Source of the DNA: Campylobacterales bacterium
GTDB taxonomy: Bacteria; Campylobacterota; Campylobacteria; Campylobacterales; QNZT01
Length of the DNA stretch: 5,238 nucleotides
Assembly (NCBI GenBank): GCA_027055005.1
Contig: JALUNR010000246.1
Span: forward strand, 1-5,238
Reading direction: 5' to 3'
The notes below the pieces were generated by a model that was not told the origin of the DNA, searched no databases, and saw only the letters and a program-made list of their open reading frames with translations. Positions within the stretch are counted from its first letter, which is position 1; every line of letters begins with the position of its first letter. Shown piece by piece: positions 1 through 5,238 of this stretch. Made by a program: the position numbers and the translations under genes.

Positions 1-1
1 T

Positions 2-88
2 CAATATGAAATGCTTCTTGATCTTGACAAAAAAGTCAAAGAGATAGAATCTGCAAGAAAGGAAAAATGCAAAGCTCAAAAAAAATAA
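2..88 (+). CDS. C-terminal end of an unrecognised protein (5' part outside window)
   Basis: An open frame runs in from the left edge and ends at TAA 86-88, giving 28 residues. The tail is rich in Lys and Glu (it includes LDLDKKVKEIESARKEK) and looks like a soluble, charged, probably helical or coiled-coil C-terminus. There is no Cys/His cluster or membrane segment. The last codons lie in a run of eight A (78-85), so the exact C-terminus could vary through slippage or sequencing error. I do not recognise the family from so short a piece. It could also be a chance open frame, since only 87 bases are visible, but the charged, helix-like composition favours a real gene end, as does the terminator-like hairpin just after it. 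Confidence 0.5.
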   Translation, partial: QYEMLLDLDKKVKEIESARKEKCKAQKK

Positions 89-255
89 AACTTTTTATCT
101 CAAGTTTGCTTATCTTTACCGCAAATTTTTTTATTCACATCTTACCACTTTTCTTTCTCTTGATGTTTCAGATAATTTGTTGGTGGAGTAATAACTATAC
201 ATTTTTGAGAAAAAGGAGTATAATTTATAGTAGGTTCTATTTTAATAAGGAATGA
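67..255 (+). CDS. Doubtful small hydrophobic ORF (62 aa)
   Basis: This ATG-started frame overlaps the preceding coding end by 22 bases. AAAGGA at 58-63 could serve as a ribosome binding site, although only three bases separate it from the ATG. Residues about 9-40 are strongly hydrophobic (Leu, Ile, Phe, with a WW pair near 39-40) and could form one or two membrane segments, followed by an Arg/Lys/Tyr-rich tail. No family is recognised. Against it, the frame contains a terminator-like hairpin with a T run (102-135), a possible promoter lies in its 3' end, and T-rich non-coding DNA readily gives hydrophobic open frames. It is listed so a reader can test it; I think it is more likely not a gene. 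Confidence 0.2.
   Translation: MQSSKKIKLFISSLLIFTANFFIHILPLFFLLMFQIICWWSNNYTFLRKRSIIYSRFYFNKE
102..135 (+). terminator. Possible weak Rho-independent terminator
   Basis: AAGTTTGC (102-109) can pair with GCAAATTT (121-128), giving eight pairs that include one G-U, with an 11-base loop. A run of seven T covers 126-132 and is followed by ATT. It lies 13 bases after the stop codon of the upstream gene, the expected place for a terminator. The stem is short and AT-rich, so it would be weak. Confidence 0.35.
202..224 (+). promoter_or_regulatory. Possible promoter, -10 box TATAAT
   Basis: A perfect TATAAT sits at 219-224, with a T run (TTTTTG, 202-207) upstream that resembles the T-rich element used in place of a -35 box in Campylobacterota. 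There is no good -35 hexamer at 17 bases. Transcription would start near 231, just upstream of the AAGGAA (247-252) and ATG (258) of the degraded reading frame described next. TATAAT arises easily by chance in DNA this AT-rich. Confidence 0.3.
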
Positions 256-257
256 AA

Positions 258-395
258 ATGGAAAAGATTTAATTTTAGTTTAGCTTCAGTTTATATATTT
301 GCTTAGGATCTAGTAAACTTTATATTACAGAATCTGTTGATTTGCTAAATGAAGCGATAAAAATCACTTTATATATCATAAGTAGGCAAAAATAA
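258..395 (+). pseudogene. Possible remnant of a small gene, interrupted near its start
   Basis: AAGGAA at 247-252 is well placed for ATG 258, but the frame reads only M-E-K-I before TAA (270-272), then meets TAG (276-278). The same frame is then open for 38 codons from 279 to TAA 393-395. That part includes SSKLYITESVDLLNEAIKI, which reads like ordinary protein. A neighbouring frame between the stops (from 265) gives RFNFSLASVYIFA, which resembles a signal peptide core, so two small indels could have broken a short exported or membrane protein. No family is recognised. The alternative is that this is plain intergenic DNA with chance open frames, or a tiny leader ORF. An 11-base palindrome, ACAGAATCTGT, lies inside it at 327-337. 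Confidence 0.25.
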
Positions 396-400
396 ACATC

Positions 401-413
401 TTTAGCTATAATC
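401..413 (+). promoter_or_regulatory. leuC promoter, -10 region
   Basis: TTTAGCTATAATC contains a perfect TATAAT at 407-412. There is no recognisable -35 hexamer 17 bases upstream, which is normal for the housekeeping sigma factor of Campylobacterota. Transcription would start near 419, leaving a leader of about 22 bases. The same layout (TTT, any base, G, any base, TATAATC) recurs before aspS at 4896-4908. The leader is too short for a classical leucine attenuator. Confidence 0.6.
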
Positions 414-441
414 ACCAAAAATTATAAATCAAGAGGAAAAT

Positions 442-1707
442 ATGGGACAAACTATAACTGAAAAGATTTTTAGTGAGCATGTTGGAAGAAAAGTAAAAGC
501 TGGGGAGATTGTTGATTGTGGGATTGATATGGTTATCGGAAATGACATCACAACTCCTATCTCTATAAGAGCATTTCGAGAAAGTGGTGCTAAAAAGTTA
601 GCAAAACCTGATAACTTTGCAATAGTGATGGATCACTATATCCCTGCAAAAGATATAGCAAGTGCAAATCAAGCAAAAATAAGTCGTGAGTTTGCTTATG
701 AACATGATTTAAAACTATTTTTTGATGAAAAAGATATGGGAATTGAGCATGCACTTTTACCTGAAAAAGGACTTGTAATCCCAGGAGATGTGATAATCGG
801 AGCTGATTCACATACTTGTACTCATGGAGCTTTAGGGGCATTTTCTACTGGTATGGGAAGTACGGATTTGGCTTATGCGATGATAACTGGTAAAAACTGG
901 TTTAAAGTACCAGAGAGTATAAAAGTGATTTTCAAAGGAAAACCAGGAAAGCATATCTATGGAAAAGACTTAATCCTAGAGATCATCAGACAAATCGGAG
1001 TTGATGGAGCACTTTATCAAACTTTAGAATTTACTGGAGATACTATACAGTACTTGAGTATGGATGATAGATTTTCTCTTTGTAATATGGCGATAGAGGC
1101 TGGAGCAAAGAGTGGTATAGTTGCAGTTGATGAAGTTACAAAAGAGTTTTTAAAAGATAAAGATTTAAGAGATGAGCCAAAATATCACTATAGCGATGAG
1201 GATGCTACTTATGTAAAAACTATCGAAATAGATGTAGAAAAACTAGAGCCTGTGATAGCTTATCCATTTTTACCATCAAATGGAAAAAGTATCTCTACTG
1301 CTGTAAAGGATGATTTGAAAATCGACCAAGTATTTATCGGAAGTTGTACAAATGGAAGACTAGAGGATTTAAAAATCGCTTCGGAGATTTTAGAGGGCAA
1401 AAAAGTAGCTCGTCAAACAAGACTTATCGTTACTCCTGCTACTCAAAAGATACTAAGAGAAGCTACAAAGTTAGGATATATAGATACTTTGGTTGATGCA
1501 GGAGCAGTTGTAAGTAACCCTACTTGTGGAGCATGTCTTGGTGGATATATGGGAATACTAGGAGATAAAGAGAGATGTGTATCTACTACAAACAGAAACT
1601 TTGTAGGAAGAATGGGAGCTAGAGATAGTGAGATTTATCTAGCAAACTCAGCAGTTGCTGCTGCTAGTGCGATAGCTGGAAAGATAGCTGACCCTCGTGA
1701 GTTGTAA
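442..1707 (+). CDS. leuC: 3-isopropylmalate dehydratase large subunit (LeuC)
   Basis: With the small subunit LeuD, this enzyme isomerises 2-isopropylmalate to 3-isopropylmalate, the second step of leucine synthesis, in the cytoplasm (EC 4.2.1.33). The protein has 421 residues and shows the aconitase-family core. DHYIPAKD (64-71) and GADSHTCTHGALGAFSTGMG (120-139) are the substrate and cluster region. The three Cys ligands of the [4Fe-4S] cluster are Cys302 in GSCTNGR, and Cys362 and Cys365 in PTCGACLGG. STTNRNFVGRMG (381-392) carries the substrate-binding Arg. The length fits the shorter LeuC2/HACN-like subfamily (about 420 residues) rather than the ~466-residue enterobacterial type. AGAGGA at 432-437 supports ATG 442. 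leuD is not in the window, so the partner is encoded elsewhere or further upstream. The homoaconitase large subunit is the main alternative, but a leucine role is more likely in this kind of bacterium. The gene overlaps mobA by 11 bases. Confidence 0.95.
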   Translation: MGQTITEKIFSEHVGRKVKAGEIVDCGIDMVIGNDITTPISIRAFRESGAKKLAKPDNFAIVMDHYIPAKDIASANQAKISREFAYEHDLKLFFDEKDMGIEHALLPEKGLVIPGDVIIGADSHTCTHGALGAFSTGMGSTDLAYAMITGKNWFKVPESIKVIFKGKPGKHIYGKDLILEIIRQIGVDGALYQTLEFTGDTIQYLSMDDRFSLCNMAIEAGAKSGIVAVDEVTKEFLKDKDLRDEPKYHYSDEDATYVKTIEIDVEKLEPVIAYPFLPSNGKSISTAVKDDLKIDQVFIGSCTNGRLEDLKIASEILEGKKVARQTRLIVTPATQKILREATKLGYIDTLVDAGAVVSNPTCGACLGGYMGILGDKERCVSTTNRNFVGRMGARDSEIYLANSAVAAASAIAGKIADPREL

Positions 1708-2260
1708 AGATATACCTTTAGTTATATTTGCTGGAGGAAAAAGCAAAAGGATGGGTAAAAACAAAGCCCTGCTTCCTTTTGCCTCCTCCCCTACTCTAAC
1801 CCAGTTCCAACTTCAAAAATTTTCTACTACTTTTAAAAAGGTTTATATCTCTTGCAAAGAAAAAAACATATTTGACTTTGAAGCAAACTTTATAGAGGAT
1901 TTTTACAAAGATATAAGCTCTCCGATAGTTGCTCTTTACTCAGTTTTAAAAAGTTTAGATGAGAAAGTAGTAGCGATTTTAAGTGTAGATACCCCTTTTG
2001 TAACAAAAAAGATTTATGAAAAGCTACTGTATTTTATAGACTCTCATGAAGCCGTTATACCTGATTATCATCCTCTATGTGGAGTTTATAAAAAGGATTT
2101 GACTCCTATTTTAGAAAATATGATAAAAGAGGATAAACACTCACTAAAAGAGCTTTTTGAAAGAATCAATGTAAAAAAAGTTAGCTTTAGTGATGAAAAA
2201 GAGTTCAAAAATCTAAACTTTTATGATGAGTATGAGATGGCTTTGAAAAGTTTACCTTGA
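1697..2260 (+). CDS. mobA: Molybdenum cofactor guanylyltransferase (MobA)
   Basis: MobA transfers GMP from GTP to Mo-molybdopterin to make the bis-MGD cofactor used by periplasmic and cytoplasmic DMSO-reductase-family enzymes such as nitrate reductases and formate dehydrogenases (EC 2.7.7.77). The protein has 187 residues, a normal length for the family. The nucleotide-binding loop is FAGGKSKRMGKNKALLPF (11-28), with Lys23 as the conserved lysine; the usual Asp before it is Asn22. SVDTPF (96-101) holds the metal-binding Asp98. HPLCGVY (125-131) and FKNLN (170-174) are further family motifs. SSPIVAL (74-80) replaces the commoner GPLAG-type segment. The start is GTG 1697, the only usual start codon in frame ahead of the loop; the first ATG (Met19) would cut the loop. 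No good ribosome binding site precedes it, and it overlaps the end of leuC by 11 bases, so translation is probably coupled to leuC. Codons for residues about 24-38 are unusually C-rich. Confidence 0.88.
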   Translation: MSCKDIPLVIFAGGKSKRMGKNKALLPFASSPTLTQFQLQKFSTTFKKVYISCKEKNIFDFEANFIEDFYKDISSPIVALYSVLKSLDEKVVAILSVDTPFVTKKIYEKLLYFIDSHEAVIPDYHPLCGVYKKDLTPILENMIKEDKHSLKELFERINVKKVSFSDEKEFKNLNFYDEYEMALKSLP

Positions 2261-2295
2261 TATGATAAAATAAATCAAATATTTTATCATATCGA
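2257..2295. promoter_or_regulatory. Perfect 14-bp inverted repeat, possible operator, promoter or RNA hairpin
   Basis: GATATGATAAAATA (2259-2272) is the exact reverse complement of TATTTTATCATATC (2280-2293), with a 7-base spacer. As RNA, two more pairs (one G-U) extend the stem to 2257-2295. The left arm contains the mobA stop codon (2258-2260). The right arm abuts the GAAGGA ribosome binding site (2294-2299) of the next gene. There is no T run after it, so it is not a normal terminator. TGATAAAAT (2263-2271) also matches an extended -10 element (TG, one base, TAAAAT), which would start transcription near 2278. Possible roles are an operator for a dimeric repressor over that promoter, or an RNA structure at the mobA/asmA-like junction. 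The repeat is directly seen; its function is inferred. Confidence 0.7.
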
Positions 2296-2304
2296 AGGAA
2301 TTTT

Positions 2305-4890
2305 ATGAAAAAACTACTCTTAACCTTACTACTTCTAGTCACCCTACTCTTTGGTGGTGGATATTTTCTTGCTTTTACTCAAAGTGGAAATGACATCTTA
2401 AAACCGTTTATAAACTCATACCTCAAACAAAAAGTAAAAGGTGTTAATGTAAAAATTGATAATTTTACTCTCAAAAGTGATCATATAGAAGCCGATGCAA
2501 CTATAAATAATATGGCAAAAATAAATCTAAATAGTAGTTTTGATATATCTAAGAAGAGTTTTGATGCTATTTATACTATTAGAGCTGATAAGATAAATGC
2601 GGGAGATATAAAAGTAAATGAGAAAGTTTATATAAAAGGTAAGGCTGTTGGAGATATCAAAAAGGCTCTTATTTTTGGTGTTGGCAAGGTTGCTAGTAGT
2701 GATATAGAGTATCAGTTGCAATTGGTAGATACAAAACCTCAAAACATAGTAGCAAAAATCGATAGAGCAAATCTATCAAAACTTTTAAGTTTGGCTGGAC
2801 AAAAGCCTTATGCAAGTGGAGTTGTAAACTTAGTTGCAAATATACCATCTTTAGAGGAAAAAAACTTAAAAGGAAGTGCAAATTTGAGCATAAGTGGTGG
2901 AAAAATAAACTCAAAACTTTTAGCAAAAGATTTTAAGATAGTTCTTCCAAAAGATACTACTTTTGACTTAAATACCAATGCATCGTTAAGTGGAGATAAT
3001 ATAAGTGTAAAAAATAAACTTATATCAACACTTGCAAACTTGATAACTAAGGATTTAAAATACAACTTAAAGAAAAAATCATTGGTTAGTGATTATACTC
3101 TTGATATTGCAAACTTAGCTAAACTTAGTTCACTAGCAAAAATGAAACTTAGAGGAAATTTTAGTGCAAATGGAAAAGTAATTTTAAAAAATCAAGAACT
3201 TACAGCTACTGCAAGTAGTAAAAGTTTTGGTGGTAAGTGTGATATAGTTTACTCTAATGATAAAGCCACGATTTTACTAAACAAAGTCAAAACAAAATCC
3301 ATACTATACAAGCTTTTTCAACCATTGTACAGTGATGGTTTACTAAATGGTAATATAAAGTTAGATAGTATCAAAAACTTAAACGGAAACTTTGATATAC
3401 AAGCAAATGGTGTAAGCCTTAAAAATGACTTAAAAAAAGCAAAAATTTATTTAGCTCAAGATATAAAATACTCTCTTCTTTTAAAAGGAAATATCAAAAA
3501 TAAAAAAGTATCAACTAACTTAAACTTAGATAGTAACATAGCAAAAATCAATCTAAAAAATGCAAAATACAATATTAAAAATAATGATTTTGAATCTATT
3601 TTTAGTGTAAATATAGATGATTTAGCTACGGTTTCTGCATTTGTACATCAAAAGTTAAGAGGTAGTTTTAAGACTATTGGTCAAGTTAGTTTTATAGATA
3701 AAAAGTTAAATCTTGCAACTTCAACTCCTAGTTTTGGAGGAAAAACAAAAGTTATCATAAAAGGGGATAAACTAACCGCCACTTTACAAAAAGCTAAAAC
3801 AAGCTTACTGTTTTATAAACTAAATCTCCCAAAATATACAGATGCATCGGTCGATGGAAATATAAATCTTTCTAGTATCAAAAATCTAACTGGTAAATTT
3901 AAAATAAATGGTGATGGAGTAAACTCAAGAAGTGATTTGAAAAAACTATACGATTTTGATAGTGATAGAAATATCAAGTATCACTTAACTTCTAATGGAA
4001 CTTTAAAAAACAAAAAAGTTTTTGCATTAGCTGACTTGAAAAATAGTTTTGGAGATATCAAGCTAAAAAATATAGCATATGATATAAACAAAGGGGCATT
4101 TTCTTCTTTATATGAAATTTTTGTGGACAATCTAGCAAAACTAAACTATATCACAAAACAAAAACTAGTTGGAGATTTAAAAGTAAATGGGAAAATAAGT
4201 AAAGCAAAAGATTTGATTATAACTGGTCATGCAAATAAATTTAATGGAACTGAAGAGTTTAAATTAGTAAATAATTCTCTCGTTGCTCATGTAAAAGGTG
4301 CAAAATTAACTGATATACAAAAAACTCTTAGTTATCCTTTGATGTTAGAAGCTAGAGCAAATGCAAGTTTAACTTATAACTTAAAAAGTTCCAATGGTTT
4401 GGTAAATGTTGTCATGAATAAAGCAAAAATGCTACCAAATAAGTTAACAAGAATAATAAAAGGCATCGGAGGAACTGATCTTTCAGCAGAGCATTATAAT
4501 GACACAAAACTAGATGCTAGGCTTAGTAAAAACTTGATAGATTTTAACTTTTTAGCTAAAAGTAAATCTGTAGTTTTGAGTATAAAAGATGGTAAGATTT
4601 ATCAACCAGCTGGAAAACTAGATGCTCTTTTAGAAGCTAAAATGGGTAAAAACAACTTAAAACTAAAAATAAGAGGAACAACAAATGACCCTAAAATAAG
4701 ACTTGACACTTCAGCAATAAGAGATAACCTAAAAGCTAAGGCAAAAGAAAGATTAAAAGAGAAGTTAAACTTAAAGAAGGAAGAGTTAAAGCAAAAATTA
4801 GAAAATAAAGTTCAAGACAAGTTAAAAAATCAGCTAAATGATAAACTTAAAAATGAACTAAAAAATGGATTATTAAAAAAGCTGTTTTAA
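2305..4890 (+). CDS. AsmA/TamB-like membrane-anchored envelope protein with internal repeats (861 aa)
   Basis: Met-Lys-Lys and a Leu-rich segment (about 3-24) form a single N-terminal membrane anchor that should leave the rest in the periplasm. The body is low in Cys, Trp and Pro and rich in alternating polar and hydrophobic residues with many Asn, Lys and Ser, as in long beta structures. About four repeat units of ~170 residues begin near residues 79, 252, 421 and 591. Near the end, IRGTTNDPKIRLD (789-801) matches the G-T-x-x-x-P pattern seen at the C-terminus of AsmA-like and related proteins. Residues about 802-861 form a Lys/Leu-rich amphipathic helix. Known AsmA-like proteins are thought to be periplasmic bridges that carry phospholipids towards the outer membrane; that role here is inference. 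GAAGGA at 2294-2299 supports ATG 2305. It lies 44 bases after mobA, with an inverted repeat between. No enzyme motif is seen. Alternatives are a YdbH-like or other DUF member of the same superfamily. Confidence 0.75.
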   Translation: MKKLLLTLLLLVTLLFGGGYFLAFTQSGNDILKPFINSYLKQKVKGVNVKIDNFTLKSDHIEADATINNMAKINLNSSFDISKKSFDAIYTIRADKINAGDIKVNEKVYIKGKAVGDIKKALIFGVGKVASSDIEYQLQLVDTKPQNIVAKIDRANLSKLLSLAGQKPYASGVVNLVANIPSLEEKNLKGSANLSISGGKINSKLLAKDFKIVLPKDTTFDLNTNASLSGDNISVKNKLISTLANLITKDLKYNLKKKSLVSDYTLDIANLAKLSSLAKMKLRGNFSANGKVILKNQELTATASSKSFGGKCDIVYSNDKATILLNKVKTKSILYKLFQPLYSDGLLNGNIKLDSIKNLNGNFDIQANGVSLKNDLKKAKIYLAQDIKYSLLLKGNIKNKKVSTNLNLDSNIAKINLKNAKYNIKNNDFESIFSVNIDDLATVSAFVHQKLRGSFKTIGQVSFIDKKLNLATSTPSFGGKTKVIIKGDKLTATLQKAKTSLLFYKLNLPKYTDASVDGNINLSSIKNLTGKFKINGDGVNSRSDLKKLYDFDSDRNIKYHLTSNGTLKNKKVFALADLKNSFGDIKLKNIAYDINKGAFSSLYEIFVDNLAKLNYITKQKLVGDLKVNGKISKAKDLIITGHANKFNGTEEFKLVNNSLVAHVKGAKLTDIQKTLSYPLMLEARANASLTYNLKSSNGLVNVVMNKAKMLPNKLTRIIKGIGGTDLSAEHYNDTKLDARLSKNLIDFNFLAKSKSVVLSIKDGKIYQPAGKLDALLEAKMGKNNLKLKIRGTTNDPKIRLDTSAIRDNLKAKAKERLKEKLNLKKEELKQKLENKVQDKLKNQLNDKLKNELKNGLLKKLF
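2539..4554 (+). repeat. Four degenerate ~170-residue protein repeats in the AsmA-like gene
   Basis: Units start near residues 79, 252, 421 and 591 (bases 2539, 3058, 3565 and 4075). The second and third are the most alike. They share KYN at the start, KLRG (281-284; 450-453), SFGGK (307-311; 476-480), SIKNL (355-359; 524-528) and KNKKV (398-402; 568-572), all offset by 169 or 170 residues. The fourth keeps K-L-V-G (620-623) and D-N-L-A-K-L (608-613) but drifts after residue 650. The first is recognisable mainly from FDISKKSFDAIYTI (79-92). This pattern points to growth by internal duplication followed by divergence. Confidence 0.7.
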
Positions 4891-4895
4891 AGTAG

Positions 4896-4908
4896 TTTGG
4901 TTATAATC
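4896..4908 (+). promoter_or_regulatory. aspS promoter, -10 region
   Basis: TTTGGTTATAATC carries a perfect TATAAT at 4902-4907 and the same flanks as the leuC promoter (TTT, one base, G, one base, TATAATC). Transcription would start near 4914, giving a leader of about 24 bases before ATG 4938. It sits directly after the stop of the AsmA-like gene, and no terminator is visible between them, so read-through into aspS is also possible. Confidence 0.6.
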
Positions 4909-4937
4909 GCAACAATTTTATAAAAGGGTTAATATAA

Positions 4938-5238
4938 ATGAGAGAGAACTATTGTACAGAGATAGATGAGAGTTTTATAGGAAAAGATGTAGTTGTAGCT
5001 GGATGGACTAACAGTTACAGAGATCATGGTGGGGTTATATTTATAGATATTAGAGATAAGAGTGGACTTGTTCAACTAGTATGCGATCCAGCTGATAGTA
5101 AAGAGGCTCATGAAGTAGCTTCAAGTGTTAGAGATGAGTATGTTTTGATAGCAAAAGGTAGGGTTAGAAAAAGGGGCGAAGGATTAGCAAATCCGAACCT
5201 TAAAACTGGTGCTATCGAGATAGTAGTTGATACTTTAA
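4938..5238 (+). CDS. aspS: Aspartyl-tRNA synthetase, N-terminal part (cut by window end)
   Basis: This is the first 100 codons of a class II synthetase that charges tRNA with aspartate in the cytoplasm. The start MRENYC, then VAGWTNSYRDHGGVIFIDIR (about residues 21-40), GLVQLVCDP (44-52) and the GRVRKRGEG segment (75-83) match the N-terminal OB-fold anticodon-binding domain of bacterial AspRS. AAAGGG at 4923-4928 lies nine bases before ATG 4938, supporting the start. The frame is still open at the last base; the final TTAA is Leu plus one base, not a stop. The catalytic domain is outside the window. In Campylobacterota that lack an asparaginyl-tRNA synthetase, AspRS is non-discriminating and also charges tRNA-Asn, with GatCAB correcting the product. 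Whether that holds here cannot be seen from this part. Confidence 0.95.
   Translation, partial: MRENYCTEIDESFIGKDVVVAGWTNSYRDHGGVIFIDIRDKSGLVQLVCDPADSKEAHEVASSVRDEYVLIAKGRVRKRGEGLANPNLKTGAIEIVVDTL

Noticed and set aside
327..337. 11-base palindrome ACAGAATCTGT as a regulator site for leuC
   Set aside because: It lies about 70 bases upstream of the -10 box, is short, has no second copy in the window and matches no operator I can name; chance is sufficient.
256..441. tRNA, small RNA or riboswitch in the gap before leuC
   Set aside because: No cloverleaf, GC-rich stem or known aptamer-like element was seen on either strand; minus-strand frames here are under 20 codons.
590..841. 83-codon minus-strand ORF inside leuC
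   Set aside because: It lies wholly within the unmistakable leuC coding frame and has no family motif; it is a shadow frame.
2259..2293. Inverted repeat read as a Rho-independent terminator of mobA
   Set aside because: The stem is almost all A-T and is followed by GAAGGAATTTT with only a short T run well beyond it, not the immediate T tract needed.
2527..3065. Three overlapping minus-strand ORFs (71, 77 and 85 codons) inside the AsmA-like gene
   Set aside because: They overlap each other and a long, well-supported plus-strand gene; their Leu/Phe-rich content is the reverse reading of Lys/Asn-rich codons.
4876..4890. Short inverted repeat (TTAAAA and TTTTAA) at the end of the AsmA-like gene as a terminator
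   Set aside because: A six-pair A-T stem with no following T tract is too weak, and the aspS promoter begins almost immediately afterwards.

Overview
The window is AT-rich, densely coded DNA, and all four confident genes lie on the + strand. It looks like the chromosome of a member of the Campylobacterota (Epsilonproteobacteria), perhaps near Sulfurimonas, Arcobacter or Sulfurospirillum. This rests on the low GC content, the use of AGA (Arg), ATA (Ile) and TTA (Leu) codons, -10 boxes without a clear -35 box, and the style of the LeuC, MobA and AspRS proteins. Genus cannot be fixed from the sequence alone.

Layout. Positions 2-88 hold the last 28 codons of an unrecognised upstream gene, followed by a possible weak intrinsic terminator (102-135). 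From 89 to 441 there is no confident gene. That stretch holds a doubtful 62-codon hydrophobic ORF (67-255), a possible promoter, ribosome binding site and ATG that now lead into stop codons (219-272), and an in-frame open remnant up to 395, so a decayed small gene is possible. A clear -10 box at 407-412 then precedes leuC (442-1707), the large subunit of isopropylmalate isomerase for leucine synthesis. mobA (1697-2260), the molybdenum cofactor guanylyltransferase, starts with GTG inside the end of leuC and is probably translationally coupled to it. A perfect 14-bp inverted repeat (2259-2293) separates mobA from a large gene (2305-4890). That gene encodes an 861-residue membrane-anchored, envelope AsmA/TamB-like protein built from about four ~170-residue repeats and ending in a Lys/Leu-rich helix. 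The window ends in the first 100 codons of aspS (from 4938), which has its own -10 box of the same form as the leuC one.

How they work together. leuC and mobA form one transcription unit but serve unrelated pathways (leucine and molybdopterin cofactor). The AsmA-like gene may be read from the same transcript or from a promoter buried in the inverted repeat. aspS appears to be separately promoted. I see no phage, insertion sequence, CRISPR array, RNA gene or defence system. The least ordinary items are the inverted repeat, the modular AsmA-like protein and the vestigial region before leuC.
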